This document shows positions 1 to 8,417 of a DNA stretch of 64,000 nt, piece by piece. This DNA comes from Carnobacterium divergens. Lineage in GTDB: Bacteria > Bacillota > Bacilli > Lactobacillales > Carnobacteriaceae. The notes below the pieces were generated by a model. The model did not search any database. It saw nothing but the letters and a program-made list of their open reading frames with translations, and was not told the origin of the DNA. The stretch lies in contig NZ_LT992558.1 in the NCBI RefSeq assembly GCF_900258435.1, positions 1,889,518 to 1,953,517 of the forward strand, in the 5' to 3' direction. Position 1 is the first letter of the stretch. Each line of letters opens with the position of its first letter. The translations under genes and the position numbers were made by a program.

Positions 1-2
1 AC

Positions 3-1133
3 CGCATGGCAAAAATTGGAGAAGATGGTGTATTAGCACTCTTGTCTGATAGTACAAATGCGGAAGTTCCAAACTTTACTCAATCTGAACAAGTTGTTGG
101 CGAATCCATCACTAGTATTTTCCAAAAAGTAGAAGGTCGAATTATTTTTGCGACTTTTGCATCAAATATTTCACGTCTCCAACAAGTTGCAAATGCAGCG
201 GTAAAAACCGGTCGTAAAATTGCTGTTTTTGGTCGAAGCATGGAAGCTGCTATGGTCACTGGGCGTCAATTAGGTTATATCACTGCACCTGAAGATACAT
301 TTATCGATGCTCATGAATTAAATCGTTTGCCTGCAAATGAGGTAACGATTTTATGTACCGGCTCTCAAGGTGAACCAATGGCAGCGCTAAGCCGTATTGC
401 CAACGGAACTCACCGTCAAATCTCCATTCAACCTGGCGATACAGTTGTCTTTTCAAGTTCACCTATCCCAGGCAATACAACTAGTGTAAACCGCGTAATC
501 AACTTGCTTTCTGAAGCTGGTGCCGAAGTGATACATGGAAAAGTAAATAATATCCACACTTCAGGACATGGCGGACAACAAGAACAAAAATTAATGCTTC
601 GTTTAATGAAACCTAAATATTTTGTTCCTGTCCATGGTGAATTTAGAATGCAAAAAATTCATACGACACTTGCCGAACAAGTTGGGATTCCAAAAGAAAA
701 TTCCTTTATCCTTGCAAATGGTGATGTTTTAGCATTAACGGCTGATTCTGCTCGCTCTGCTGGTCATTTCAATGCAAGTGATGTTTATGTTGATGGAAAA
801 GGAATTGGCGATATCGGCAACGTGGTCTTACGTGACCGTAGAATCCTCTCTGAGGAAGGTTTGGTTGTGGTCGTTGTGACCTTAGATTATAAAACAAAAG
901 ACGTTTTAGCTGGTCCAGATATCCTTTCTCGTGGTTTTATCTACATGCGTGAGTCTGGTGATCTAATCAATGAAGCGCAACGTGTTATCTTTAAAAACTT
1001 AAAAGAAGCATTAAAAGAAGAAAATGTAACTGAACAATATATTAAAGAAACGATTATTGGCAGTTTGCAACCTTTCTTATTTGAAAAAACAGAGCGTCAT
1101 CCAATGATTTTACCCATCATTATGCCTGTTTAA
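3..1133 (+). CDS. rnjA: Ribonuclease J1, 3' part (5' end outside window)
   Basis: This is the C-terminal 376 residues of RNase J1, the metallo-beta-lactamase ribonuclease with endonuclease and 5'-3' exonuclease activity that drives mRNA turnover in Bacillota. The reading frame is open to the left edge, so the real start and the HxHxDH metal motif lie upstream. Visible are the beta-CASP region ([22 protein letters not shown]), HTSGHGG, the metal-binding PVHGEFRM, and the C-terminal block FLYEKT/RPMILPII-like ending LPIIMPV. The sequence is closer to B. subtilis J1 than J2 from memory, including the [13 protein letters not shown] block. Full length is normally about 555 residues. A terminator follows directly. 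Confidence 0.95.
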   Translation, partial: RMAKIGEDGVLALLSDSTNAEVPNFTQSEQVVGESITSIFQKVEGRIIFATFASNISRLQQVANAAVKTGRKIAVFGRSMEAAMVTGRQLGYITAPEDTFIDAHELNRLPANEVTILCTGSQGEPMAALSRIANGTHRQISIQPGDTVVFSSSPIPGNTTSVNRVINLLSEAGAEVIHGKVNNIHTSGHGGQQEQKLMLRLMKPKYFVPVHGEFRMQKIHTTLAEQVGIPKENSFILANGDVLALTADSARSAGHFNASDVYVDGKGIGDIGNVVLRDRRILSEEGLVVVVVTLDYKTKDVLAGPDILSRGFIYMRESGDLINEAQRVIFKNLKEALKEENVTEQYIKETIIGSLQPFLFEKTERHPMILPIIMPV

Positions 1134-1142
1134 CCATTCTAT

Positions 1143-1183
1143 AAAAAGGATTGTTCTAATTACTTAGAGCAACCCTTTTTTTG
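1143..1183 (+). terminator. Intrinsic terminator of rnjA
   Basis: Imperfect hairpin AAAAAGGaTTG-TCTAA / TTAGA-CAACCCTTTTT, followed by a T run, 10 bases after the rnjA stop. Confidence 0.8.
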
Positions 1184-1408
1184 TTGCGTTTTCGAATAAA
1201 AAATTGAATGAGTTAACAAAATTAAATTTATTCAGATAAATTTAATTTAACCATTTCTACCTTCTCTTCCCACCTTTTTTATGTAATGCATCTCTTTAAA
1301 ACCACTAATACAACTATTTTATTAGTTAACTATTCACATGAACTATAACAATACATTGATTTTTTTACTAAATTCATTAAAAAAAATAGGCATGCGTATC
1401 TGTTCGCC
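1184..1408. other. Non-coding gap upstream of the SOS polymerase
   Basis: AT-rich stretch of about 225 bases between the rnjA terminator and the next promoter. I see no ORF with a ribosome binding site and no strong hairpin. It may simply be spacer. Confidence 0.5.
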
Positions 1409-1437
1409 TTTACTTATTGAACGTATGTTCGTATAAT
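1409..1437 (+). promoter_or_regulatory. SOS promoter with LexA box for the Y-family polymerase
   Basis: A -35 TTTACT (1409-1414) and a -10 TATAAT (1432-1437) are 17 bases apart. Between them lies GAACGTATGTTC (1419-1430), a perfect match to the Gram-positive LexA/DinR core GAAC-N4-GTTC. Bound LexA would cover the spacer and block RNA polymerase, so DNA damage should induce the polymerase and yolD genes. Confidence 0.85.
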
Positions 1438-1477
1438 AGGATTATCTTATTAAAACGAGAGGTGAACTGTTACGGAA

Positions 1478-2776
1478 TTGGAATTGGACTATTCTAACGA
1501 ACCACGTTCGGATATGTTATGTATCGACATCAAAAGTTTTTACGCTAGTGTTGAATGCGTTGAACGTGGCTTAGACCCACTTAAAACCATGCTCGTTGTA
1601 ATGTCTAACGCCGAAAGCAACGGAGGGTTAATTTTAGCTAGTTCACCTGCTGCAAAAAAACAACTAGGGATTTCTAATGTGATGCGTAAATTTGATTTGC
1701 CTCACCACCCTCAACTAATCATCGTTCCCCCTCGTATGAGTTTATACATCGAGAAAAACAAACAAATTATCGCTATTTTTAGAAAATATGCAGCTGAAGA
1801 AGATATTTTAGTCTATTCAATCGATGAAGCTTTTTTGAAAATAACCCCTGTCAAAAAACTGTTTCATGCTACTCCTTATGAACTTGCGCGAAAAATCCAG
1901 TACGATGTCTACCGTCAGCTGGGCTTGTACACTACCATTGGGATTGGGGATAATCCGTTGTTAGCCAAACTTGCTTTAGATAATGAAGCCAAAGATGCCC
2001 CCGATTTTAAAGCCGAATGGCGCTATCATAATGTAGCGGATAAAGTTTGGAGGATTCCCTCATTAACAGATATGTGGGGAATTGGTTCCCAAACGGCCAA
2101 AAAATTAATTCAAATGAATATCCACTCAGTCTATGACTTAGCACATTTTGACCCTGGAATACTTAAAGAAAAAATGGGGATTATCGGTGAACAACTTTAT
2201 GCACATTCATGGGGGATCGATCGTAGCGATATTTCAGTTAAATACAAATCCTTAGAAAAATCTTACAGCAATTCGCAAATACTGCTTAAAGACTATACTA
2301 TTCAAAAAGAAATAGAATTAGTCATTAAAGAAATGGCCGATCAAGTGGCTACAAGGTTACGCAAAAAAAATTGTCAGACACAGTGTATTTCTCTTTTTAT
2401 ACGCTATTCAAATCACGAAGTAACCAAAGGCTTTAATCGACAACTCAAAATTACCGCTACTAACAATACCAAGCAATTAATTGAACACTGTCTTACTTTG
2501 TTTCGCAACTATTATAAAGATGAAAGTGTCCGACAAATTGGCATCAGTTGCTCAAAACTAGTTTACCGTACGGATATCCAATTGGATCTATTCAAAGAAA
2601 TAAACGAACAAGTCAACGAGTACCATTTGGATACAGTTGTTGATAAAGTTCGCACTAAGTATGGTTTTAATAGCTTGATTCATGCAAGTAGTCTTCTTGA
2701 AGGGGCTACTGCAATCAAGCGTAGTTCGTTAGTAGGTGGACACGCATCAGGAAAGGAAGAACGTCATGCTAAATAA
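1478..2776 (+). CDS. Y-family DNA polymerase (UmuC/UvrX type)
   Basis: Predicted 432-residue translesion DNA polymerase of the Gram-positive UmuC/UvrX subgroup, which copies past damaged bases at the cost of errors. The palm motifs are clear: DIKSFYASVE near residue 17 and YSIDEAF near residue 116 carry the metal-binding acidic residues. Helix-hairpin-helix (WGIGSQTAKKL) and little-finger regions follow. The start is uncertain. TTG at 1478 is the first usable codon after an in-frame stop at 1463, but it sits about 13 bases from the Shine-Dalgarno GAGAGGTGA. TTG 1484 and ATG 1514 are alternatives. The gene is followed at once by a yolD-like gene, the usual partner, under a LexA-boxed promoter. 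Confidence 0.9.
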   Translation: MELDYSNEPRSDMLCIDIKSFYASVECVERGLDPLKTMLVVMSNAESNGGLILASSPAAKKQLGISNVMRKFDLPHHPQLIIVPPRMSLYIEKNKQIIAIFRKYAAEEDILVYSIDEAFLKITPVKKLFHATPYELARKIQYDVYRQLGLYTTIGIGDNPLLAKLALDNEAKDAPDFKAEWRYHNVADKVWRIPSLTDMWGIGSQTAKKLIQMNIHSVYDLAHFDPGILKEKMGIIGEQLYAHSWGIDRSDISVKYKSLEKSYSNSQILLKDYTIQKEIELVIKEMADQVATRLRKKNCQTQCISLFIRYSNHEVTKGFNRQLKITATNNTKQLIEHCLTLFRNYYKDESVRQIGISCSKLVYRTDIQLDLFKEINEQVNEYHLDTVVDKVRTKYGFNSLIHASSLLEGATAIKRSSLVGGHASGKEERHAK

Positions 2777-3131
2777 ATTTAACGATCATTATCAAGACCG
2801 AGGAACAGTCAAATGGCAAGGTATGTATTTATCTGAACACAGTCAGTCATTGGAGAACGATGCAACTGAATTAGCTGATACTATTTCTCAAAAACCTCAA
2901 ATGACTTCCCTTGAAATAGCTTCTGTTTTAGATTCGGCTATTGTTAAGAATAAGAAAGTAGCCATTCAAATCGAAGAAATTAATGAAAATGGGGATTACG
3001 CTAAAGATACAATCGGGAAAATAAATGGCTATGATGAACTAGGGATTTATATCGATCATATCAAAGTTGGTTATGATGAAATTAGAAATATTCAACTTTA
3101 TGAAGAACTAAAATGGAGTGCCGTAAATTAA
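2766..3131 (+). CDS. YolD-like protein
   Basis: Small 121-residue protein of the YolD-like family (RDRGTVKWQGMYLSEH at the N-terminus). These genes almost always pair with UmuC/UvrX-type polymerases in Gram-positive bacteria and are thought to be a functional partner. ATG 2766 is preferred because AAAGGAAGA lies 6 bases upstream; an in-frame GTG at 2736 has no such site. The start overlaps the end of the polymerase gene by 11 bases, so translation is probably coupled. A terminator follows directly, which makes this a two-gene SOS operon. Confidence 0.85.
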   Translation: MLNKFNDHYQDRGTVKWQGMYLSEHSQSLENDATELADTISQKPQMTSLEIASVLDSAIVKNKKVAIQIEEINENGDYAKDTIGKINGYDELGIYIDHIKVGYDEIRNIQLYEELKWSAVN

Positions 3132-3171
3132 AAAAAATAAAGGATCGTATCGCTACGCTACTTTATTTTTT
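3132..3171 (+). terminator. Intrinsic terminator of the polymerase-yolD operon
   Basis: AAAAATAAAG pairs with CTTTATTTTT. An inner hairpin CGTA-TCGC-TACG fills the loop, and a T run follows. Confidence 0.75.
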
Positions 3172-3260
3172 CATTTTTTAACATGAACTTGGGATTAATA
3201 TAAATTGACTATTTAAATTATTAACGTTATAATTAATTTAATATTTTGTTTTATAATGTA

Positions 3261-3307
3261 AAAAAGACGAGTCATTAGTTCCCAAAACCTAATGACTCGT
3301 CTTTTTA
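3261..3307 (-). terminator. Terminator of the HesB-like gene
   Basis: Near-perfect stem AAAGACGAGTCATTAG / CTAATGACTCGTCTTT with T runs on both strands. It lies just after the HesB-like stop on the minus strand and could also stop leftover plus-strand transcription. Confidence 0.85.
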
Positions 3308-3311
3308 ATTG

Positions 3312-3599
3312 TTATAGATATTCATAGATCGGCTCATCTTTTGATTCATCATAATCTACTTTTAAATCATGACCACTAAAATACCACTCATCACCGTCTT
3401 CAACGAAATACGTTACGCCTTCTTTTTCAGTACTTCCTAGCGGATTACGAGGTTCGACTAATTCAATCCCCAAAGAGAACCCTTGTTGAATGGGACTAGT
3501 TCCACCATATTTTCCAAAAAAACGGACAAAGGCTCCATTTGACACACCTACTTCATCTTCAAACCATTTTTTTGCAGTATCTGTAATTTCAATTTTCAT
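3312..3599 (-). CDS. HesB/YneR-family protein
   Basis: A 95-residue member of the HesB-like family, the YneR subgroup of Bacillota. True IscA/SufA proteins carry three conserved cysteines that bind iron or an Fe-S cluster. This protein has no cysteine at all, so a classical A-type carrier function is unlikely. The fold signature is still seen in the start (MKIEITDTAKKWF), the G-rich turn KYGGTSP and the acidic C-terminus. It is probably a single-gene transcript with its own terminator. The precise role is unknown. Confidence 0.8.
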   Translation of the reverse strand: MKIEITDTAKKWFEDEVGVSNGAFVRFFGKYGGTSPIQQGFSLGIELVEPRNPLGSTEKEGVTYFVEDGDEWYFSGHDLKVDYDESKDEPIYEYL

Positions 3600-3707
3600 T
3601 TTATTAATCGCACAAAAGCTTTCTTTCGTGACTCCTCCTCTCCATCAATCATACACCCTCTATTCTACCATAAATAGTAAGAAAACCACATTTTGCTGTT
3701 TACACAT

Positions 3708-4367
3708 TTAAGGCATCATTGCTTCTAAACGGTCTAAATCAATCACTGAACCTACAACCATCAAGGTATCGTTTTCTTCAATTGTTTCTGTTGCTTTTGG
3801 TGAAATAATCATTTCCTGTCCGCGTCGAATCCCAATGACTGTCAAACCAAATTTCGCTCTAAAATCTAATTCATCAAGTGATTTGCGATAAAATTTTGGA
3901 TTCGTTACCTTTAATTCTACTAACGAATATTCGTCTGACAACTCCAGATAATCCACCACATTTTTAGAAACTAAATGATGTCCTATACGAATTCCCATAT
4001 CTCTTTCAGGATGAACAACGTGATCTGCCCCAATGCGTTCTAATACTTTTCCGTGATAATCATTTTGTGCTTTAGCCGTTACAAACGGAACACCCATTTC
4101 TTTAATCATTAAAGTAGCCAGAATACTGGCCTGAATGTCTTCCCCAATTGCAACAATAACATGATCAAAATTACGAATGCCTAACGATCGTAACACACTT
4201 TCATCTTGAGCATTTGCTACTACTGCATGGGTGGCGATATTCATAAACTCATTTACACGGTCTTCACTTGAATCAATGACTAACACATCTTGACCAGCTT
4301 CTACTAACGTACGGCAAATACTACCGCCAAAACGACCTAATCCAATAATCGCAAAGTTCTTTTTCAT
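3708..4367 (-). CDS. ktrC: Ktr potassium uptake regulatory subunit KtrC
   Basis: 219-residue cytoplasmic RCK protein that gates a KtrB/KtrD-type potassium channel subunit. An N-terminal Rossmann domain starts with the nucleotide-binding GLGRFGGS (residues 9-16); in this family it binds ATP/ADP and c-di-AMP acts at the C-lobe. A TrkA-C domain occupies roughly residues 135-219. The block ERDMGIRIGHHLV is typical of KtrC. The Shine-Dalgarno AAAGGTGA precedes ATG. No membrane subunit is in the window, so it acts in trans, as usual for KtrC. Confidence 0.9.
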   Translation of the reverse strand: MKKNFAIIGLGRFGGSICRTLVEAGQDVLVIDSSEDRVNEFMNIATHAVVANAQDESVLRSLGIRNFDHVIVAIGEDIQASILATLMIKEMGVPFVTAKAQNDYHGKVLERIGADHVVHPERDMGIRIGHHLVSKNVVDYLELSDEYSLVELKVTNPKFYRKSLDELDFRAKFGLTVIGIRRGQEMIISPKATETIEENDTLMVVGSVIDLDRLEAMMP

Positions 4368-4431
4368 TCTTTATATCACCTTTCATAAGTGCTTCATTTT
4401 AATTTTCGCTCTCTTCCTAGTATAACAAAAA

Positions 4432-4468
4432 AAAGCAAAACCAACAGCTTTCCATTCGGTTTTGCTTT
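4432..4468 (-). terminator. Terminator of liaFSR
   Basis: On the minus strand AAAGCAAAACC pairs with GGTTTTGCTTT, followed by a long T run, just after the liaR stop. Confidence 0.85.
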
Positions 4469-4472
4469 CCTT

Positions 4473-5105
4473 TTATTTGATAAGATGGTGTTTAAACGCA
4501 TAAATCGCTGCTTGTGTTCGATCTTCTACGTCTAATTTAGCCAAGATATTGGATACATGGGTTTTGACCGTCTTCAATGTAATAAACAATTGATCCGCAA
4601 TTTCTTGATTTGAATTCCCTTGCGCAATCAATAATAAAATTTCATTTTCACGATTAGTCAAATCATCATGCAAGACAGGTTCTTTCTTTTTAGTAAACCG
4701 TTCCATCATCTTACCTGTCACTTCTGGTTCTAAAATTGACTCACCAGCGTATGTAGAACGAATGGCATTGGCAATTTCTCCTGCAGTTGATGTTTTAAGC
4801 ATATAGCTAGATGCCCCTGCCTCTAATGCTGGATAAACTTTTTCATCATCAATAAAACTTGTGACAATGATAATTTTTGCTTCAGGCCAATCTTTTAAAA
4901 TCGCTTTTGTAGATTCAATCCCATCCATAACATCCATCACTAAATCCATCATGATTACGTCAGGTCTTAATTCTAATGCCTTTTCATACCCAATCAAGCC
5001 ATTTTCAGCTTCACCAATCACTTCAATATCCGGTTGAATCGACAAATAAGCTGAAACCCCTAATCTTACCATTTCGTGATCATCAATCAGCAACACTTTG
5101 ATCAT
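4473..5105 (-). CDS. liaR: Envelope-stress response regulator LiaR
   Basis: NarL/LuxR-type response regulator of the LiaFSR (VraTSR) system, which answers cell-wall antibiotics and antimicrobial peptides. The receiver domain has the DD pair (LLIDDHE), the phospho-acceptor Asp in VIMMDLVMD and the conserved Lys in LKTS. A LuxR helix-turn-helix fills the C-terminus ([15 protein letters not shown]). ATG 5105 follows GGGAGTG at good spacing; an in-frame GTG at 5114 would sit inside the ribosome binding site. The start overlaps the end of liaS, so the two are translationally coupled. Confidence 0.93.
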   Translation of the reverse strand: MIKVLLIDDHEMVRLGVSAYLSIQPDIEVIGEAENGLIGYEKALELRPDVIMMDLVMDVMDGIESTKAILKDWPEAKIIIVTSFIDDEKVYPALEAGASSYMLKTSTAGEIANAIRSTYAGESILEPEVTGKMMERFTKKKEPVLHDDLTNRENEILLLIAQGNSNQEIADQLFITLKTVKTHVSNILAKLDVEDRTQAAIYAFKHHLIK

Positions 5106-6171
5106 TCTCGTCACTCCCTTTTATAATTGGTATCTTGATTTCAATACTCGTTCCTTGTCCAGGGAAACTAATAAACTTACAAATTCCACCCATGCCTGCT
5201 ACACGCTCTTTAATATTTTGTAACCCATAATTTCCAGCTTTACTTTCTTTCGTATCAAAACCAACACCATCATCAATCACACGCAATAAAATGGATTGAT
5301 CGACTTTCTTTAAATAAACTTCTAATTCATTTGCTTTTGAGTGACGCAATGTATTAGACAACAATTCTTGCACAATTCTAAATAAGTGATCTTCAATGCC
5401 ACTTGGTAAATACACATCTTCTATTTCCCAAGTCAATACAATTTGGACTTTTGATTTTAATTCAACAAGCAGTTGTTCTATCCCTTTTTTTAACGTTTTT
5501 CCTTCTAAACTAATCGGGCGTAAATGAAGCAACAACGCTCTCATTTCAGATTGCGAATCATTGATAATGCTTTCCACCATTTTTAGTTGCTTTTGAAAAA
5601 GCTCACTAGAATCAACAGATGCTTGTTCATTTAAAGCAGATAGTAACATCATAGCTGCAAATAATTGCTGACTAACTGAATCGTGAAGCTCTCTTGCCAA
5701 ACGATGACGTTCCTGGGTTAAAATTTCTTCTTTTGTTTCCCCATCAACAAATTTAGGCTGATTGCCGTTCAATTGTACTTCTTTAGACAGCTCTACAAGT
5801 TTGTCTTTGACAACGCCTATATGCTTATCAATATCTTCTTGGTAAATGGACGCACTATAAAGATCGGTTTGTTCCTTAAAAATACTCGCTTCATAATTTC
5901 CATCAGCTAAAGCTTGTAATTCTTCCTCAATGTGTTCCCATTGGGCACGCCCAACAAAGTACATAATTGTAGCAACTACCACTCCAATAATAAGCGAAAA
6001 AGCAACTAAATAAACTAAAAAAGGGATGGCTAAAATCTTAACTGAAATCAAGTCAATATACCATCGATTTTTAGATGTTGCAGAACTAAATGCAATTGCT
6101 ATTAAAAGCATGACAATAAATGAAAAAAACGAAACGGTAAAAAAGGTACGTTGATTGACTATTTTCTTCAT
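5083..6171 (-). CDS. liaS: Envelope-stress sensor kinase LiaS
   Basis: Intramembrane-sensing histidine kinase of 362 residues. Two membrane helices (about 10-30 and 46-73) leave almost no extracellular domain, as is typical for LiaS/VraS. A HAMP-like linker leads to a HisKA_3 dimerisation domain with phospho-His in RLARELHDS, then a HATPase_c domain with N-box HSKANELEV and G-boxes DDGVGFD and GNYGLQNI. It phosphorylates LiaR. The start codon overlaps the liaF stop as ATGA. Confidence 0.93.
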   Translation of the reverse strand: MKKIVNQRTFFTVSFFSFIVMLLIAIAFSSATSKNRWYIDLISVKILAIPFLVYLVAFSLIIGVVVATIMYFVGRAQWEHIEEELQALADGNYEASIFKEQTDLYSASIYQEDIDKHIGVVKDKLVELSKEVQLNGNQPKFVDGETKEEILTQERHRLARELHDSVSQQLFAAMMLLSALNEQASVDSSELFQKQLKMVESIINDSQSEMRALLLHLRPISLEGKTLKKGIEQLLVELKSKVQIVLTWEIEDVYLPSGIEDHLFRIVQELLSNTLRHSKANELEVYLKKVDQSILLRVIDDGVGFDTKESKAGNYGLQNIKERVAGMGGICKFISFPGQGTSIEIKIPIIKGSDENDQSVAD

Positions 6172-6911
6172 ACCTCAATCACCTCAATATCACCAATTAA
6201 CACATTTGTAATGATCTTGATTTTTCGAATGCTTTCTTCATATTGGTCACTGTACATTTTAACGGTCTCATTTTTTAGTGTATAGCTATCGCCTTCAAAG
6301 CTTATTTTACCACGAATTGCGCTATGTTCAATCATAACACCTACACCAACTGGAACTAAAATACGGGTTTTGCCAAATCCTTTACGGATCACAACAAAAC
6401 TCTCATCTTTAGGCAATAAGGTATTTCCTAAATCAATGATGGTGTCTCCTGCAAGAATAGAAAAATTAATGTCATCCCATTCATAAATTGCATTCCCAAT
6501 ACGCTCATTCCCAATCCACGGACGCTTCATACGTTTACTATTTTTTTCAGTTGTACTACTCGTTTCCACTACAACCAGTGATTTGCGTTTCCACGGAGCA
6601 TTTGAAAAATTTTTACGCTTCATATTCGTAAATAATTGATTGCCACTAATGGAGAAGAAGAAAATGGCAAAAATTAACATCAACCAAATTGAACTCGTTG
6701 AAAGTAACACAAAAACTACGAGTAGACCACCTAAAACTAAAAAGAAACTATTATTATGGCCTTTTGTAAATTTATTTTTAAGACTCCAAATGCTCATAAC
6801 TAAACCTGCTACAAACGCAATCATTAAAGGTACAGTTGAAAAAATTTGGAAAATAAGATAAACAAATAATAAGCTTTCAATAAGGATGAAAAATTGCCAA
6901 TTGTTTTTCAT
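6168..6911 (-). CDS. liaF: LiaF/VraT membrane inhibitor of LiaS
   Basis: 247-residue membrane protein that holds LiaS in the off state in characterised systems. The N-terminal third has about four hydrophobic helices (roughly residues 5-100). The soluble C-terminal half carries the cell-wall-active-antibiotics-response domain with short beta strands (GDTIIDLGNTLLP, RILVPVGVGV). It is the first gene of liaFSR. ATG 6911 is chosen because AGGAGGGTGA precedes it by about 6 bases; GTG 6917 overlaps that site. Confidence 0.9.
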   Translation of the reverse strand: MKNNWQFFILIESLLFVYLIFQIFSTVPLMIAFVAGLVMSIWSLKNKFTKGHNNSFFLVLGGLLVVFVLLSTSSIWLMLIFAIFFFSISGNQLFTNMKRKNFSNAPWKRKSLVVVETSSTTEKNSKRMKRPWIGNERIGNAIYEWDDINFSILAGDTIIDLGNTLLPKDESFVVIRKGFGKTRILVPVGVGVMIEHSAIRGKISFEGDSYTLKNETVKMYSDQYEESIRKIKIITNVLIGDIEVIEV

Positions 6912-6943
6912 AGTCACCCTCCTCTATATTTTACTCTTTTCTA

Positions 6944-7010
6944 AGTATAGCATCTTTTGTAAGAGAAACAGTGTGCTTAAGCATGAATTCTCTCTAAGAC
7001 TAAAGACTGA
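6944..7010 (-). promoter_or_regulatory. Probable liaF promoter region with direct repeat
   Basis: Minus-strand -10 TATACT lies at 6944-6949, about 30 bases before the liaF start, with no good -35 hexamer. About 50 bases further upstream (6995-7010) is a direct repeat of AAGACT (plus-strand sense) with 7-base periodicity. A weak -35 with upstream repeats fits an activator-dependent promoter, and LiaR is the natural candidate. Confidence 0.45.
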
Positions 7011-7034
7011 TATTTTACTTTTAAACGCTATAAA

Positions 7035-7067
7035 GAAGGAAAAGCCACTCAAAAGAGCAGCTTCTCC
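7035..7067 (-). terminator. Terminator of greA
   Basis: Minus-strand hairpin GAGAAGCtgCTC / GAGtgGCTTTTC followed by a T-rich run, about 20 bases beyond the greA stop. Confidence 0.7.
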
Positions 7068-7086
7068 ATTTTAGTTCTTCATTTAA

Positions 7087-7560
7087 TTAGGATACACTAA
7101 TAATTTTCACTTGCATGTCTCCACCTGGAGTTGAAATCACTACTTCATCATCAATCCGTTTTCCAATAATTGCTTTCGCAATTGGTGAGTCGTTAGAAAT
7201 TTTACCAGAAAATGGATCTGCTTCTGCGCTTCCAACAATTGTGTATTCTTCTTCTTCACCATCAGGCAATTCAATGAATTTCACTGTACGACCTAATGAA
7301 ACTTCATCTTTAGCCGTATTTTTATTGTCGATAATTTCAGATAAGCGAATCATATTTTCTAATGTTGTAATACGACCTTCAACGAATGCTTGCTCATCTT
7401 TTGCTGACTCGTACTCTGAGTTCTCTGATAAATCTCCAAAACTACGAGCAATTTTAATTCTTTCAACGATTTCTTTTCTTTTAACAGTTTTTAGTTCTTC
7501 TAATTCATTTTCTAATTTTTCTTTACCTTCTAAAGTCATAGGATAAACTTTTTCTACCAT
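7087..7560 (-). CDS. greA: Transcription elongation factor GreA
   Basis: 157-residue factor that enters the RNA polymerase secondary channel and stimulates cleavage of backtracked RNA. An N-terminal coiled coil (residues 8-75) carries the acidic tip ([15 protein letters not shown]), followed by a C-terminal FKBP-like domain ([16 protein letters not shown]). The length is normal for the family. AAGGAG precedes ATG at suitable distance. udk and mltG lie upstream on the same strand. Confidence 0.96.
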   Translation of the reverse strand: MVEKVYPMTLEGKEKLENELEELKTVKRKEIVERIKIARSFGDLSENSEYESAKDEQAFVEGRITTLENMIRLSEIIDNKNTAKDEVSLGRTVKFIELPDGEEEEYTIVGSAEADPFSGKISNDSPIAKAIIGKRIDDEVVISTPGGDMQVKIISVS

Positions 7561-7716
7561 GTTCGTACTCTCCTTCTAAATAATCTGTTTAGTACAAATT
7601 ATTTCAGCGCTATTCATTTATTTTTTATGAAAGCGTACTATTTATTTTTCAATATTGACAAGATACCACGAAGCAAGGGAATTGTAAATAGTAAAATACA
7701 TTATTTATGAATTTTC

Positions 7717-8346
7717 TCACTGATTATTCAATATCGAACTAATCTTTGTAGTCATCAAATCAATCGCCACTTGGTTTTGTCCACCTTCAGGAATAATTAA
7801 GTCTGCATATTTTTTAGTTGGTTCAATAAATTGATGATACATCGGCTTTACAACACTTAAATATTGTTGAATAACAGAGTCTAAGGTGCGGCCACGTTCT
7901 TCCATATCTCGTTTGATACGGCGAATAATTCGGATATCATCATCGGTATCAACATAAACTTTAATATCCATTAAATCACGTAATCTAGCGTCTTCTAAAA
8001 TTAAAATACCTTCGACAATAATCACTTCTTTTGGTTCTTGTAAGACTATTTGACTGCTTCTTGTATGAGCTGCATAATCGTAAACTGGTTTTTCAATCGA
8101 ACGATACTGAATCAACTCCTCAACATGTTGAATCATTAACTCTGTATCAAATGCAAAAGGATGATCGTAATTTGTTTTTAAGCGTTCTTCAAAACTTAAA
8201 TCACTTTGATCCTTATAATAAAAATCTTGCTCTAATAATAGAATGGAATGTCCTGAAAATTTGTTGAAAATTGCGCGACTGACACTTGTTTTTCCGCTAC
8301 CTGAACCACCAGTAACCCCGATTACGATTGGCTTATTCTTACTCAT
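7717..8346 (-). CDS. udk: Uridine kinase
   Basis: 209-residue pyrimidine salvage enzyme that phosphorylates uridine and cytidine to UMP and CMP. The P-loop GGSGSGKTS lies at residues 14-22. The uridine-binding region follows: QDFYY, then NYDHPFAFD and [11 protein letters not shown]. An IVEGIL motif near residue 110 is typical. There is a 71-base gap with a terminator between mltG and this gene, so it probably has its own promoter. Confidence 0.95.
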   Translation of the reverse strand: MSKNKPIVIGVTGGSGSGKTSVSRAIFNKFSGHSILLLEQDFYYKDQSDLSFEERLKTNYDHPFAFDTELMIQHVEELIQYRSIEKPVYDYAAHTRSSQIVLQEPKEVIIVEGILILEDARLRDLMDIKVYVDTDDDIRIIRRIKRDMEERGRTLDSVIQQYLSVVKPMYHQFIEPTKKYADLIIPEGGQNQVAIDLMTTKISSILNNQ

Positions 8347-8370
8347 TATGCTAAATTCCGCTCCTTATTT

Positions 8371-8405
8371 AAAAGCATTGAATCAATTGATTCAATGCTT
8401 TTTTT
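8371..8405 (-). terminator. Terminator between mltG and udk
   Basis: Perfect palindrome AAGCATTGAATC-AATT-GATTCAATGCTT with T runs on both sides. Its place after the mltG stop suggests it ends the mltG transcript. Confidence 0.75.
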
Positions 8406-8417
8406 CTGTTTCTAATT

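Noticed and set aside
7115-7546. 143-codon ORF on the plus strand opposite greA
   Set aside because: Shadow of the greA reading frame; Ser-rich antisense composition and no ribosome binding site.
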